64,000 nucleotides of DNA. It comes from Massilia soli. Its GTDB lineage: Bacteria > Pseudomonadota > Gammaproteobacteria > Burkholderiales > Burkholderiaceae_D. The notes under the pieces were generated by a model, which had not been told where the DNA came from, searched no databases, and was given only the letters and a program-made list of their open reading frames with translations. Shown here piece by piece: positions 30,091 through 39,962 of this stretch; the stretch's first letter is position 1; each line of letters opens with the position of its first letter. Where the stretch lies: NCBI RefSeq assembly GCF_016809835.1, contig NZ_JAFBIL020000008.1, positions 124,001 through 188,000 of the forward strand. Reading direction: 5' to 3'. The position numbers and the translations under genes are program-made.

Positions 30091-30790
30091 GGATTCCCAT
30101 GCCGATGGCCTTGACCAGGGCCTGCTGGCGGGTGCTGACGCCAAATTTCTGGCGCACGTTACCGATGTGGAAATTGACCGTCGCTTCCGAGCAGTTGGTG
30201 ATTTTCGAGATTTCCCATGATGATTTGCCGACCATGACCCACTTGAGCACTTCGAGCTCGCGCCTGGTCAGGCGCGGCTTGTCCTGCTGCTGCTGCGGGC
30301 GCACGAAGCGCAGCGACGATTCGAACGCATAATCGCGGATCAGCGCCAGGCTGGCGATCGCTTGCGTGGCCTCGCGCGGGTCGGGCAGCGCGTCGGACGC
30401 GAAACTGACCACCCCGAATTCGCCATTGGGGCCGTGGATCGGGAACGTAATGCCGGAGCGGATACCATGGCCGCAGGCTTCCTCGTAAAACGCGCGCTGG
30501 CGCGCACCATTGAACGTCTCGGGCTCCCACACGATCGGCAGTGAGCTGGCCAGGCAGTGCGACACGGTAGGATCGACATAATGCAGGCGGTCGGCGTCGT
30601 AGCGGTCGCGCCAGCTGCTGGAGTAATTGCTTTGCAAGAATGCCGACTCAAGCTTGTCCTGGCGCGACCCCACCACCCCGTACACGACCTGGTCGAACCC
30701 CTGCCGCCGGGCCAGCGTAAACAGGGTATCGCGCCACGCGGCCTCGTCCGTGCAGCTCAATAATTGCGTCAGAAGTCCCATTTCAACCAT
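30065..30790 (-). CDS. LuxR family quorum-sensing regulator with autoinducer-binding domain
   Basis: 241 residues; ribosome binding site GGAGA before the ATG at 30790. The N-terminal domain keeps the six residues conserved in AHL receptors: SSWRDRYDADRLHYVDPTV (Trp, Tyr, Asp-Pro), the second Trp in LPIVWEPE, and the Gly in HGIRSGITFPIHG. The C-terminal GerE helix-turn-helix is LTRRELEVLKWVMVGKSSWEISKITNCSEATVNFHIGNVRQKFGV. With AHL bound it should activate luxI, and possibly rsaL, through the lux box at 29747-29766. It converges on rsaL with a short 3' overlap, as lasR and rsaL do in P. aeruginosa. Confidence 0.93.
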   Translation of the reverse strand: MVEMGLLTQLLSCTDEAAWRDTLFTLARRQGFDQVVYGVVGSRQDKLESAFLQSNYSSSWRDRYDADRLHYVDPTVSHCLASSLPIVWEPETFNGARQRAFYEEACGHGIRSGITFPIHGPNGEFGVVSFASDALPDPREATQAIASLALIRDYAFESSLRFVRPQQQQDKPRLTRRELEVLKWVMVGKSSWEISKITNCSEATVNFHIGNVRQKFGVSTRQQALVKAIGMGILIPEDHHR

Positions 30791-31105
30791 TACATCTCCA
30801 TGTCACGCGGATACAAGGCGGCGTGAATCATGATCGTAGTGCATCGATAACTAAAACTCAATGGTCAATAACTTCTTGCCAAGCATCGAACACGGTAAAA
30901 TCGCCACCGCGCCCCGCAGTGCACATAATGCTTAAAAGTACAAGTCGTAGATTTTGTTCACGATCTTATGCAAATTGCGACGGGACGTGGTTTCCGCGCC
31001 ACATACGGGCCAAATCGGCGCTCAAGCCGTGCGTCAGGGAAATTTTGTTTCGTGTAGGCTATTAAAACTTAGTACGCAATTTTATCCATACAGGTCCAGT
31101 CTGGC
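30791..31105. other. Intergenic region between luxR and the GGDEF/EAL operon
   Basis: 315 bp, AT-richer than its surroundings, holding the divergent promoters of luxR and the three-gene signalling operon. An open frame at 30823-31065 has no ribosome binding site and a composition unlike a protein, so I did not call it. No lux box was found here. Confidence 0.4.
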
Positions 31106-33007
31106 GTGCAGATTCCGAAAGTTTTATTGGTCAACGATGACGCGGCGAGCCTTTTTGCGCTCGAAAGCCTGCTGACGTCCGCAACCGACCTGCTCAACTA
31201 CGAACTGGTTACCGCCACCTCGGGCCATGAAGCCCTGCGCAAGGTCCTGACCCACGAGTTCGCCGTGATCTTGCTGGACGTGAATATGCCCGGCATGGAC
31301 GGCTTCGAGACCGCCGAGGCGATCCACTCGCATCCGCGCACCAGTTCGGTGCCGATCATCTTCATCACCGCCTACTTCGCCGACGAGATGCACCGCCTGA
31401 AAGCCTACCAGGCTGGCGCGGCGGACTATTTGTTTACGCCGGTAATCCCGCAGGTGCTGCAGACCAAGGTCGCCGTATTTGTCGACCTGACCCGCAAGAA
31501 CCTCGAACTGCGCGCCAAGACCGACGAGCTGTCGAAGCTCTACCAGGACCTGCGGGTGCAGCGCATCCAGGACCTCGAACGCATCAACGGCGAGCTGGAA
31601 CAGGAAGTGGCCGAGCGCAAACTGGCCGAGCAGCGCGCCCACGACCTGTCGATCCGCGACGCCCTCACCGGGCTGGTAAACCGGCGCTCGCTGATCCAGC
31701 AGCTCGAACACGCGGTGGCGACCTGCGACCGCCACCAGGGCGAATGCGCGCTGCTGTTCCTCGACCTCGACCGCTTCAAGCAGGTCAACGACAATCTCGG
31801 CCACCATATCGGCGACGAACTGCTGCGCCAGGTCGCCGCGCGCCTGCTGTCCTCGGTGCGGGTATCGGACGTGGTCGCGCGCCTCGGGGGCGATGAGTTT
31901 GTCGTCCTGCTCGAAGGGAAAGGCGCGGCCGCCAACGCGGCGCGCGTGGCGCGCAAGATCAGCCAGGCCCACGCGCGCCGCTTCGACATCGACAACCATG
32001 CCATCAACACCGGCACCAGCATCGGCATCGCGCTGTACCCGCAGGACGCCGACAACGCCGCAGCCCTGATCCGCAACGCCGACCGCGCCATGTATCACGC
32101 CAAGCAGAACCAGCGTGGCGGCATCGAGTTTTTCCGCGAGGAGCTCAACGCCCGCGAGACCGAACGCGCACTGTGGACCAAAGAGCTCAAGGACGCCCTG
32201 GAGAACGGCGAATTCTCGCTGGCTTTCCTGCCGCGCGCCTGCGTCGCCACGGGCGAACTGCGTGGCATCGAAACGCAGCTGGCCTGGCGCCATCCGCGCC
32301 ACGGCCTGGTCGATGCGCGCCAGTATGTCGCCGAGGTTCCCGACCGCGCCCTGCTCGAACGGGTGGATGACTGGACCATCGGCGAAGCCTGCGTGCAGGC
32401 GTCGCAATGGCGCGAGTCGGCGGCAGAACTGCCTGCGCTGCCAGTGTCGGTGCGGCTGGTGTCGCCCGGGATCGGCGCGCCGCTGGCTGAAAGAATCCTC
32501 GCTCACGTCCGTGCCTGCAAGCTTCCCGGCGACGCGCTTGAATTGCAGCTGACCGAGCAAATGCTGGCCGGCCGGCGCGATCTTGACGCCGTGCTGCACG
32601 GGTTGCACGAGCGCGGCGTCCAGCTGGCGGTCGACGACTTCGGCAGCGCCGGTCCTGGCCTTGGCCTGCTGCGCACCCTGCCCTTTTCGGCGCTGCGCAT
32701 CGACGCCTCGCTGGTTCACGCGCTGGACGAAAAGGGCGGCCAAGACATGCTGGCGGCGCTGGTCCACCTGGCGCGCGCGCTCGGCCTGCGCGTGCTGGCC
32801 AAGGGCGTACATACAAGCGCCCAGCTGGCCGCTTTGCATTCACTCGCTTGCGACGAGTATCATGGCGATTTTCTCAGTCGCGTGCTGCCGGCGGCGCCCA
32901 TGCTGGCGATGCTTGGACAAGCTGCGCGCAACAACCCAATAGAACTACACCCGGCTCCATCCCGGGCCAACCAATCCACTCCCAGAAAACGAGGACAAAG
33001 TCGATGA
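31106..33007 (+). CDS. Response-regulator diguanylate cyclase with a degenerate EAL domain (REC-GGDEF-EAL)
   Basis: 633 residues from a GTG at 31106. The receiver (1-125) keeps the acidic pair (LLVNDDAAS) and phosphorylation site ([13 protein letters not shown]), but the usual KP lysine is replaced (YLFTPVIP). A coiled coil follows (about 135-180), then GGDEF (190-350), with [13 protein letters not shown] and [24 protein letters not shown] intact. The EAL domain (360-610) has lost key residues: ETQLAWRHP replaces E-x-L-R, and AKGVHT replaces AEGVE, losing two glutamates, although ELQLTE and DDFGSAGPG remain. So cyclic-di-GMP synthesis is plausible and hydrolysis is not. It overlaps the next gene by ATGA (33004-33007), making a coupled operon. 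Confidence 0.9.
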   Translation: MQIPKVLLVNDDAASLFALESLLTSATDLLNYELVTATSGHEALRKVLTHEFAVILLDVNMPGMDGFETAEAIHSHPRTSSVPIIFITAYFADEMHRLKAYQAGAADYLFTPVIPQVLQTKVAVFVDLTRKNLELRAKTDELSKLYQDLRVQRIQDLERINGELEQEVAERKLAEQRAHDLSIRDALTGLVNRRSLIQQLEHAVATCDRHQGECALLFLDLDRFKQVNDNLGHHIGDELLRQVAARLLSSVRVSDVVARLGGDEFVVLLEGKGAAANAARVARKISQAHARRFDIDNHAINTGTSIGIALYPQDADNAAALIRNADRAMYHAKQNQRGGIEFFREELNARETERALWTKELKDALENGEFSLAFLPRACVATGELRGIETQLAWRHPRHGLVDARQYVAEVPDRALLERVDDWTIGEACVQASQWRESAAELPALPVSVRLVSPGIGAPLAERILAHVRACKLPGDALELQLTEQMLAGRRDLDAVLHGLHERGVQLAVDDFGSAGPGLGLLRTLPFSALRIDASLVHALDEKGGQDMLAALVHLARALGLRVLAKGVHTSAQLAALHSLACDEYHGDFLSRVLPAAPMLAMLGQAARNNPIELHPAPSRANQSTPRKRGQSR

Positions 33008-36000
33008 ACAACATGACCGAAATGGCCGAAGAGCTAGACGCCAAGCTATTGCTCGCGACGCTGATGGCGCTGAAAAAAGGCGACTTCTCCGTGCGCATGC
33101 CATCCGACTGGACGGGAGTGTCCGGCAAGATCGCCGATACCCTCAACGAGATCATCGAGACCAAGGAAAAGATGGTCAAGACGGTCACCGAGGTGTCGCG
33201 CGTGGTGGGCCGCGAAGGCCGCCTGACGCAGCGCGCCGCGGTGCCGAACATGGTCGGCGGCTGGGCCACGATCATCAGTTCGGTCAATACGCTGATCGAC
33301 GACCTGGTGCGCCCGACAACCGAGATGGCGCGCGTCATCGGCGCGGTGGCGAAGGGCGACCTGTCGCAGACCATGGCGCTGGAAGTGGACGGCCATCCGC
33401 TCAAGGGCCAGTACCTGCGCGCGGCGATGACCGCGAACACGATGGTGGAGCAGCTGTCCTCGTTCTCTTCCGAAGTGACGCGCGTGGCGCGCGAGGTGGG
33501 TACCGAAGGAAAGCTGGGCGGCCAGGCGCAGGTGAAAGGCGTGGCAGGTACCTGGAAGGACTTGACCGACTCGGTGAACTCGATGGCGGGTAACCTGACT
33601 TCGCAGGTGCGTAACATCGCGGAAGTGACGACGGCGGTGGCGAACGGCGACTTGTCGAAGAAAATTACGGTCGACGTGCGCGGCGAGATCCTGCAGCTGA
33701 AGGACACGATTAACGTCATGGTGGACCAGCTGCGCTCGTTCGCGTCCGAAGTAACCCGGGTGGCGCGCGAGGTGGGTACCGAAGGTAAGCTGGGCGGCCA
33801 GGCGTATGTGCCGGGCGTGGGCGGCACCTGGAAGGACTTGACCGATAACGTGAACTTCATGGCGTCTAACCTGACGGGCCAGGTGCGTAACATCGCGGCG
33901 GTGACGACGGCGGTGGCGAACGGCGACTTGTCGAAGAAAATTACGGTGGACGTGAAGGGCGAGATTCTCGAACTGAAGAACACCATTAACGTCATGGTGG
34001 ACCAGCTGTCCTCGTTCGCATCCGAGGTAACGCGGGTTGCGCGCGAAGTGGGTACCGAAGGTAAGCTGGGCGGCCAGGCGCAGGTGAAGGGCGTGGCGGG
34101 CACCTGGAAGGACTTGACCGACTCGGTGAACTCGATGGCGGGTAACCTGACGGGCCAGGTGCGTAACATCGCGGACGTGACGACCGCGGTGGCGAACGGC
34201 GACTTGTCGAAAAAGATTACGGTGGACGTAAAGGGCGAGATTCTCGAACTGAAGAACACCATCAACGTCATGGTCGACCAGCTGAACTCCTTCGCATCGG
34301 AGGTGACGCGGGTGGCGCGAGAAGTGGGTACCGAGGGTAAGCTGGGCGGCCAGGCGAACGTGCCGGGTGTCGCAGGCACCTGGAAAGACTTGACCGACGG
34401 CGTGAACTCGATGGCGGGTAACCTGACCGGCCAGGTGCGTAACATCGCGGACGTGACGACCGCGGTGGCGAACGGCGACCTGTCGAAAAAGATCACGGTG
34501 GACGTGAAGGGCGAGATTCTCGAACTGAAAAACACCATTAACGTCATGGTGGACCAGTTGTCCTCGTTCGCTTCCGAGGTGACGCGCGTGGCGCGTGAGG
34601 TGGGTACCGAAGGTAAGCTGGGCGGCCAGGCATACGTGCCGGGCGTCGGCGGTACCTGGAAAGACTTGACCGACAACGTGAACTTCATGGCGTCCAACCT
34701 GACCGGCCAGGTGCGTAACATCGCGGCGGTGACGACGGCGGTGGCGCGAGGCGACTTGTCTAAGAAGATTACGGTGGACGTGAAAGGCGAGATTCTCGAG
34801 CTGAAGGACACCATCAACGTCATGGTGGACCAGTTGTCCTCGTTCGCATCCGAGGTGACGCGCGTGGCGCGTGAAGTGGGTACAGAAGGTAAGCTGGGCG
34901 GCCAGGCAAACGTGTCCGGTGTCGCCGGTACCTGGAAAGACTTGACCGAGAACGTCAACCAGCTGGCGGCAAACCTGACCAACCAGGTGCGCGCGATTGC
35001 GGAGGTGGCGACGGCGGTGACGCGAGGCGACTTGTCGCGGTCGATTCAGGTGGAGGCGCGCGGCGAGGTGTCCTACCTGAAGGACAACATCAACGAGATG
35101 ATCCGCAACCTGAAGGAAACCACGCAGAAAAACGCGCAGCAGGATTGGCTCAAGACCAACCTTGCGCGATTTACCCGGCTGCTGCAGGGCCAGCGCGACT
35201 TGCAGGCCGTGACCAAGCTGATTCTGTCGGAACTGGCGCCGCTGGTCTCGGCGCACCACGGCGTGTTCTACATGATGGACTCGCAGGAGATCGACGCGCG
35301 CCTGCGCATGATCGCCAGCTACGGCTACCGTTCCAGCCGCAAGCTGCCGACCTCCTTCCTGCCGGGCGAAGGCCTGGTAGGCCAGTGCGCGCTGGAGAAG
35401 AACCGCATCTGGCTCACCGACGTGCCGCGCGATTACATCGTGGTCTCGTCGGGGCTGGGCGCGGCGCCGCCAAACAACATCGTGGTGCTGCCGATCCTGT
35501 TCGAGCAGCAGGTCAAGGCCGTGATCGAGATTGCCTCGCTCGACCGCTTCACCGAAACCCACCTGTCCTTCCTTGACCAGCTGATGGAATCGATCGGCGT
35601 TGTTCTGAATACGATCGAGGCGAACAGCCGTACCGAGTCCCTGCTGACCCAGTCGCAGTCGCTGGCGCAAGAGCTCCAGCAGACCAACCAGGAACTGGCG
35701 GAAAAGGCGCGCCTGCTGTCCGAGCAGAATATCGAGGTGGAACGGAAAAACCGCGAGGTGGAACAGGCGAAACTGGCGCTGGAAGAAAAAGCCACCCAGC
35801 TGGCCCTGTCGTCCAAGTACAAGTCCGAGTTCCTGGCGAATATGTCGCACGAGCTGCGTACCCCGCTTAACTCGCTGCTGATTCTCGCGCAGCAGCTGTC
35901 CGATAACCCGGAAGGCAACCTGTCGGGCAAGCAGGTCGAATTCGCCAAGACCATCCACGGCTCCGGCTCCGACTTGCTGACCCTGATTAACGACATTCTT

Positions 36001-37887
36001 GACCTGTCCAAGATCGAATCGGGCACGGTCACGCTGGACGTGTCGGAATACCGCTTCTCGACGCTGCGCAACTACGTCGACCGCACCTTCCGCCACATGG
36101 CCGAAGCCAAGCATCTCGGCTTCACGGTCGAACTGGCCGAGGCCCTGCCTGCGGCTGTGATGACCGATACCACGCGCCTGCAGCAGGTTCTCAAGAACCT
36201 GCTGTCGAACGCGTTCAAGTTCACCCACCACGGCAAGGTCGCGCTGGAGATCTCGCTGGTCACCAGCGGCTGGACCAGCGACCACCCGAACCTGGTGCAT
36301 GCCGACGCGGTACTGGCGTTCTCGGTCAAGGATACCGGCGTCGGTATTGCCGGCGACAAGCTGCAGCTGATCTTCGAAGCATTCCAGCAGGCCGATGGTT
36401 CCACCGCGCGCAAGTACGGCGGTACCGGCCTTGGCCTGTCGATTTCGCGCGAACTGGCGCGCCTGCTGGGCGGCGAGATCCGCGTCGAGTCGGTCGTCAA
36501 CGGCGGATCGACCTTCACGCTGTACCTGCCGTACAACCGCGCAGGCTTCATCAACTACGAACAGACACGCCAGCCGCAGCCAGCACGCCTTGCAGCGCCG
36601 TCGGCCAGCTACCAGATGGCGCCGCGCTTCGAAAGCGACATCATCGACGCGATCGACCATCCGCACCAGGTGGAATACACCTCGTCGACGGACGACCGTT
36701 CGCTGGTCGCACCGGGCGATCCATCGGTGCTGATCGTCGAGGACGACGAGCGCTTCGCCAGCGTGGTCATCGAGTTCGCCCGCGAAAAGAACTTCAAGGT
36801 GATCGTGACCCAGCAGGGCGACTCGGCCCTGTCGCTGGCGCGCGACTACCTGCCGTCGGCAATCCTGCTCGACATCGACCTGCCCGATATCGACGGCTTC
36901 ACGGTGCTCGACCGCCTCAAGCGCGACCCGAGCACCCGCCACATTCCGGTCCACGTGATGTCCAGCCTGCGCGAGCGGGAACGCGCGCTGCGCCAGGGCG
37001 CCATCTCGTACATGAACAAGCCGGTGAGCCGCGACACGCTGCAGGAAGAATTCACCCGCATCCAGAAGTTCCTGCTGGGCGGCAAACGCAGCCTGCTGGT
37101 GGTGGACGATGAAGAAGCGCAGCGCGATTCGATCGTCGCGCTGATCGGCGACGGCGACATCCGCATCGTCACCGCCAACACCGGCGAGGCGGCGCTGGAA
37201 GCCCTGCGCGGTTCGCATTTCGACTGCATGGTGCTTGACCTGACCCTGCCTGACATCAGCGGCTTCGACCTGCTTGACCTGATCGGCAAGGATGCCAGCT
37301 TGCGCGACCTGCCGATCGTGATCTACACCGCGAAGGACCTGAACAAGAAGGAAGTCACCAAACTGAAGCGCTACGCCAAGACCATCGTGATCAAGGATGC
37401 GCGTTCGCCCGAGCGCCTGCTCGACGAAACGGCGCTGTTCCTGCACCGTTCGCACGCATCGCTGCCGGAAACCCAGCGCCGCATGCTCGACGAGATCCAC
37501 GCCGCCGATGGCGGGCTGGCAGGCCGCAAGGTGCTGATCGTCGACGATGACCTGCGCAACATCTTCGCGCTGTCCTCGCTGCTGGAGCGCCAGCAAATGC
37601 AGGTCTCCTTCGCCGAGAACGGCCGCGACGGCATTGAAGTGCTGGAAAAAGACCCGACCATCGAGATCGTCCTGATGGACATCATGATGCCGGAGATGGA
37701 CGGCTACGACACGATGCGGGCGATCCGCCGCATCCCGAAATTCAAGTCGCTGCCGATCATCACCCTGACCGCGAAAGCGATGAAGGGCGACCGCGACAAG
37801 TGTATCGCCGCCGGTGCGTCGGACTACATCACCAAGCCTGTCGATGTGGCCCAGCTGCTGTCGCTGATGCGGGTGTGGCTGCATTGA
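33004..37887 (+). CDS. Multi-HAMP hybrid sensor histidine kinase with GAF and three receiver domains
   Basis: 1627 residues from the ATG at 33004, in the stop of the previous gene; GAGGA lies upstream. No transmembrane segment is seen, so it should be cytoplasmic. Residues about 10-705 are a HAMP array: two divergent units, then six 92-residue repeats ([18 protein letters not shown], [11 protein letters not shown], NLTxQVRNIA, GDLSKKITV), the architecture of Nik1-type (group III) kinases. Next come GAF (about 725-880), coiled coil (885-935), HisKA with His949 ([14 protein letters not shown]), HATPase ([22 protein letters not shown]), and receivers with Asp1290, Asp1412 and Asp1559; the middle receiver has IKDA instead of the KP motif. 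Nik1-type kinases sense osmotic or other stress in fungi; the bacterial input is unknown. Confidence 0.93.
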   Translation: MNNMTEMAEELDAKLLLATLMALKKGDFSVRMPSDWTGVSGKIADTLNEIIETKEKMVKTVTEVSRVVGREGRLTQRAAVPNMVGGWATIISSVNTLIDDLVRPTTEMARVIGAVAKGDLSQTMALEVDGHPLKGQYLRAAMTANTMVEQLSSFSSEVTRVAREVGTEGKLGGQAQVKGVAGTWKDLTDSVNSMAGNLTSQVRNIAEVTTAVANGDLSKKITVDVRGEILQLKDTINVMVDQLRSFASEVTRVAREVGTEGKLGGQAYVPGVGGTWKDLTDNVNFMASNLTGQVRNIAAVTTAVANGDLSKKITVDVKGEILELKNTINVMVDQLSSFASEVTRVAREVGTEGKLGGQAQVKGVAGTWKDLTDSVNSMAGNLTGQVRNIADVTTAVANGDLSKKITVDVKGEILELKNTINVMVDQLNSFASEVTRVAREVGTEGKLGGQANVPGVAGTWKDLTDGVNSMAGNLTGQVRNIADVTTAVANGDLSKKITVDVKGEILELKNTINVMVDQLSSFASEVTRVAREVGTEGKLGGQAYVPGVGGTWKDLTDNVNFMASNLTGQVRNIAAVTTAVARGDLSKKITVDVKGEILELKDTINVMVDQLSSFASEVTRVAREVGTEGKLGGQANVSGVAGTWKDLTENVNQLAANLTNQVRAIAEVATAVTRGDLSRSIQVEARGEVSYLKDNINEMIRNLKETTQKNAQQDWLKTNLARFTRLLQGQRDLQAVTKLILSELAPLVSAHHGVFYMMDSQEIDARLRMIASYGYRSSRKLPTSFLPGEGLVGQCALEKNRIWLTDVPRDYIVVSSGLGAAPPNNIVVLPILFEQQVKAVIEIASLDRFTETHLSFLDQLMESIGVVLNTIEANSRTESLLTQSQSLAQELQQTNQELAEKARLLSEQNIEVERKNREVEQAKLALEEKATQLALSSKYKSEFLANMSHELRTPLNSLLILAQQLSDNPEGNLSGKQVEFAKTIHGSGSDLLTLINDILDLSKIESGTVTLDVSEYRFSTLRNYVDRTFRHMAEAKHLGFTVELAEALPAAVMTDTTRLQQVLKNLLSNAFKFTHHGKVALEISLVTSGWTSDHPNLVHADAVLAFSVKDTGVGIAGDKLQLIFEAFQQADGSTARKYGGTGLGLSISRELARLLGGEIRVESVVNGGSTFTLYLPYNRAGFINYEQTRQPQPARLAAPSASYQMAPRFESDIIDAIDHPHQVEYTSSTDDRSLVAPGDPSVLIVEDDERFASVVIEFAREKNFKVIVTQQGDSALSLARDYLPSAILLDIDLPDIDGFTVLDRLKRDPSTRHIPVHVMSSLRERERALRQGAISYMNKPVSRDTLQEEFTRIQKFLLGGKRSLLVVDDEEAQRDSIVALIGDGDIRIVTANTGEAALEALRGSHFDCMVLDLTLPDISGFDLLDLIGKDASLRDLPIVIYTAKDLNKKEVTKLKRYAKTIVIKDARSPERLLDETALFLHRSHASLPETQRRMLDEIHAADGGLAGRKVLIVDDDLRNIFALSSLLERQQMQVSFAENGRDGIEVLEKDPTIEIVLMDIMMPEMDGYDTMRAIRRIPKFKSLPIITLTAKAMKGDRDKCIAAGASDYITKPVDVAQLLSLMRVWLH
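33463..35118 (+). repeat. Six tandem 276-bp repeats encoding HAMP pairs
   Basis: Units begin at 33463, 33739, 34015, 34291, 34567 and 34843, exactly 276 bp (92 codons) apart. Long stretches are identical or nearly so at DNA level (for example the GGTACCGAAGGTAAGCTGGG segments). By the residues after GGQ, units 1 and 3 are QVKGVAG, units 2 and 5 YVPGVGG, unit 4 NVPGVAG and unit 6 NVSGVAG, so the order is A-B-A-C-B-D. The sixth unit diverges at its end. Confidence 0.9.
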
Positions 37888-38726
37888 GCGGCTACCCTTC
37901 GGGCGAGACCGGGCTGGCGACGGAAGAACTGGAGATCGAGCTGCTGCTGGAAGCCTTGTTCCAGCGCTACGGCTTCGACTACCGCGACTACGACCGCCAG
38001 GCCATCCGGCGCCGCCTGTACGCCCTGATGCGGGCGCGCGGCCTGGCGACCGTCTCGCGCCTGCAGGACCGGGTGCTGCACGAGCCGGGCGCCAGCGACG
38101 CATTGCTGCGCGCGCTGGCGGTGCCGCCGGCGACCCTGTTCGACGACCCCGAGCAGGCGCGCCAGCTGCGCATCGTGCTGGCGTCGTGCCTGCGCGCGTC
38201 GGCGGTGCCGAAGATCTGGCTGGCCGAATGCGGCGGCGCCGAGGAAGCGTGGTCGCTGGCGATCATGCTGGCCGAAGAGCAGCTGCACACGCGCACCGAT
38301 ATCTACGCCACCGCCGCCAACGAGCAGATGCTGGACGAGGCGCGCAATGCGCGTATCTCGCTTGAGCGGATGGAGCAGTGCAAGGAAAACTACCGCGCCA
38401 GCGGCGGCACCGGCAATCTTGACGACTACTTCGAGATCGAAGACGGCCACGCGGTGCTGGCGTCGAGCCTGCGCAACCGCATCAACTGGGCCCAGTACAA
38501 CCTGGTCACGGATGCGTCGTTCAATGAGTTCCAGCTGATCGTCTGCCGGCGCGCCCTGCCCGACTTCGGTCCGGTGCTGCGGCGCCGCGTGCTCAGGCTG
38601 TTCCATGAGAGCCTGGCGCGCTTTGGCGTGCTCGGCATCGACCGCGAATTCGACGAGGGTGACGCGTTCGGCGAAAACTATCAGGCGGTGTTCTCGCACC
38701 AGGGGTGGTATAAACGGGTAGCGTAG
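37875..38726 (+). CDS. CheR-like methyltransferase domain protein with degenerate cofactor site
   Basis: About 283 residues; it starts at GTG 37875 or TTG 37884, overlapping the end of the kinase gene, and no Shine-Dalgarno is evident. The layout is CheR: N-terminal helical domain (LEIELLLEALFQRYGFDYRDYDRQAIRRRL, the Y-D-x-R region), then IWLAECGGAEEAWSLAIMLAEEQL where active CheR has AGCSTGEEPYSLAM, then IYATAANEQMLDEARNA where active enzymes have ATDID, and LIVCRRALPDFG for FCRNVLIYF. The glycine-rich SAM loop and the DxD acid are altered, so activity is doubtful. It is probably a partner or output protein of the kinase before it; no cheB follows. Confidence 0.75.
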   Translation: MAALSGYPSGETGLATEELEIELLLEALFQRYGFDYRDYDRQAIRRRLYALMRARGLATVSRLQDRVLHEPGASDALLRALAVPPATLFDDPEQARQLRIVLASCLRASAVPKIWLAECGGAEEAWSLAIMLAEEQLHTRTDIYATAANEQMLDEARNARISLERMEQCKENYRASGGTGNLDDYFEIEDGHAVLASSLRNRINWAQYNLVTDASFNEFQLIVCRRALPDFGPVLRRRVLRLFHESLARFGVLGIDREFDEGDAFGENYQAVFSHQGWYKRVA

Positions 38727-38765
38727 CGCTGGCAGCGGGCCGGCCGACACCGGGGATCGCATTCG

Positions 38766-39182
38766 ATGGTTCATCAATTCACTCACAAATTTTCGACCAC
38801 CGGCCGCGGCACCCTCGGCATCACCGATACGGTGGCGAAGGCGGTCAGGGATTCCGGCGTCCAGTGCGGGATCGTCCACGTGTTCGTCCAGCACACCAGC
38901 TGCTCGCTGACGATCACCGAAAACGCCGACGCCGACGTGCGGCGCGATCTCGAAACCATCATGACACGGCTGGTGCCGGACGGCGATCCGGCCTATCGCC
39001 ACAAGACCGAAGGCCCGGACGACATGGCGGCGCACGGGCGCAGCATGCTGACCGATTCGAGCCTGACCGTGCCGGTCGGCGGCGGACGGCTGCTGCTCGG
39101 TACCTGGCAGGGCATCTTCCTGTGGGAGCACCGCGCGATGGCGCAGCGCCGCAGCGTGGTGATCACGATTCTCGGCGCATAG
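38766..39182 (+). CDS. YjbQ family secondary thiamine-phosphate synthase-like protein (UPF0047)
   Basis: 138 residues, the normal family length. Signature segments: GIVHVFVQHTSCSLTITENADADVRRDLE, DPAYRHKTEGPDDMAAHGRSML (histidine-rich active cleft), and LLLGTWQGIFLWEHRA. E. coli YjbQ has weak thiamine-phosphate synthase activity; the physiological role is not clear. It lies between the CheR-like gene and the MOSC gene, all on the plus strand with short gaps, without an obvious functional link. Confidence 0.9.
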   Translation: MVHQFTHKFSTTGRGTLGITDTVAKAVRDSGVQCGIVHVFVQHTSCSLTITENADADVRRDLETIMTRLVPDGDPAYRHKTEGPDDMAAHGRSMLTDSSLTVPVGGGRLLLGTWQGIFLWEHRAMAQRRSVVITILGA

Positions 39183-39192
39183 GGCTGGCGCC

Positions 39193-39864
39193 GTGCAGGG
39201 ACGCGACATCGGCCAGGTCACGGCGCTGACGATCCGCACCGCGGCGGGGTCGCTGAATGCCGACCGCGCCCGCCTGATCGATGGCGCGGGCATCGACGGC
39301 GATGTGCATGCCGATCCGCTCTCGCCGCGCCAGCTGTTGCTGGCAAGCGCGCAGGCCTATGACCAATTCTCCCTGCCGCCCCATGCCCTGCGCGAGAACC
39401 TGCTGGTCGATTTCGATACCTCGACGCTGGTGTCGGGCGCAGTGCTGCGGATCGGCGGCGAGGTGCGGCTGCGGCTGATGTTCCAGTGCGAAGCATGCGG
39501 ACAGCTCGATATCCAGCAAAGCGGCCTGTCGCGCAAGCTCGGCACGCGGCGCGGGATGCTGGCGCGGGTGCTTGCCGGCGGCCTGGTTCAGCGCGGCGAC
39601 CGCGTGCAGGACCTGGGAGTGCTGGAAGCGCCCTGGCCCGAGGACTGGCGCAGGCGCATCGCCCAGGTTCTCGACGCGGTGCCGCCCGGGGCGGTCATCG
39701 AATACAAACAGCTGGCGCGCCTGGCCGGCGTGCAGCCCAGCTACTGCCGGGCGTTCCCGCGCCTGATCGACAGTCTGGGCGAACGCTACGCTGCCAAGGC
39801 CATCGCGGCACGCTCGGCATCCATGCGGCACCGCTGGAATGGCGAAGGCCTGTTCGAGCGCTAA
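39193..39864 (+). CDS. MOSC domain protein with a C-terminal MGMT-like helix-turn-helix segment
   Basis: 223 residues from a GTG start at 39193, 11 bp after yjbQ. Residues 1-145 are a MOSC domain (AGIDGDVHADPLSPRQLLLAS, LRENLLVDFD, MFQCEACGQLD with the sulfur-carrier-type cysteine pair, RGMLARVLAGGLVQRGD). The C-terminal 70 residues (RRRIAQVLDAVPPGAVIEYKQLARLAGVQPSYCRAFPRLI) resemble the DNA-binding part of alkyltransferase-like proteins (VPxGxVxTYxxLAxxAG), but the PCHR active site is absent. MOSC proteins move sulfur to the molybdenum cofactor or detoxify hydroxylated substrates; the attached domain is uncommon. Confidence 0.8.
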   Translation: MQGRDIGQVTALTIRTAAGSLNADRARLIDGAGIDGDVHADPLSPRQLLLASAQAYDQFSLPPHALRENLLVDFDTSTLVSGAVLRIGGEVRLRLMFQCEACGQLDIQQSGLSRKLGTRRGMLARVLAGGLVQRGDRVQDLGVLEAPWPEDWRRRIAQVLDAVPPGAVIEYKQLARLAGVQPSYCRAFPRLIDSLGERYAAKAIAARSASMRHRWNGEGLFER

Positions 39865-39962
39865 GGTACGCCGCTGCCTGCGCCGGCTCCCGCATGGGAT
39901 CCCGGTGGCGCAAGCTGACGGCCGTCATCACGCTGATGGACGTGCAGGACGGCGCCGCGCCA

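Noticed and set aside
30823-31065. 80-codon frame upstream of the GGDEF/EAL gene
   Set aside because: Lies in a promoter region with AT-rich bias and no start signal.
33046-38103. Very long open frame (1685 codons) antisense to the multi-HAMP kinase
   Set aside because: Composition is His/Arg/Gln-rich as in reverse-strand reading of GC-rich genes; it follows the repeats of the real gene and has no recognisable domain.
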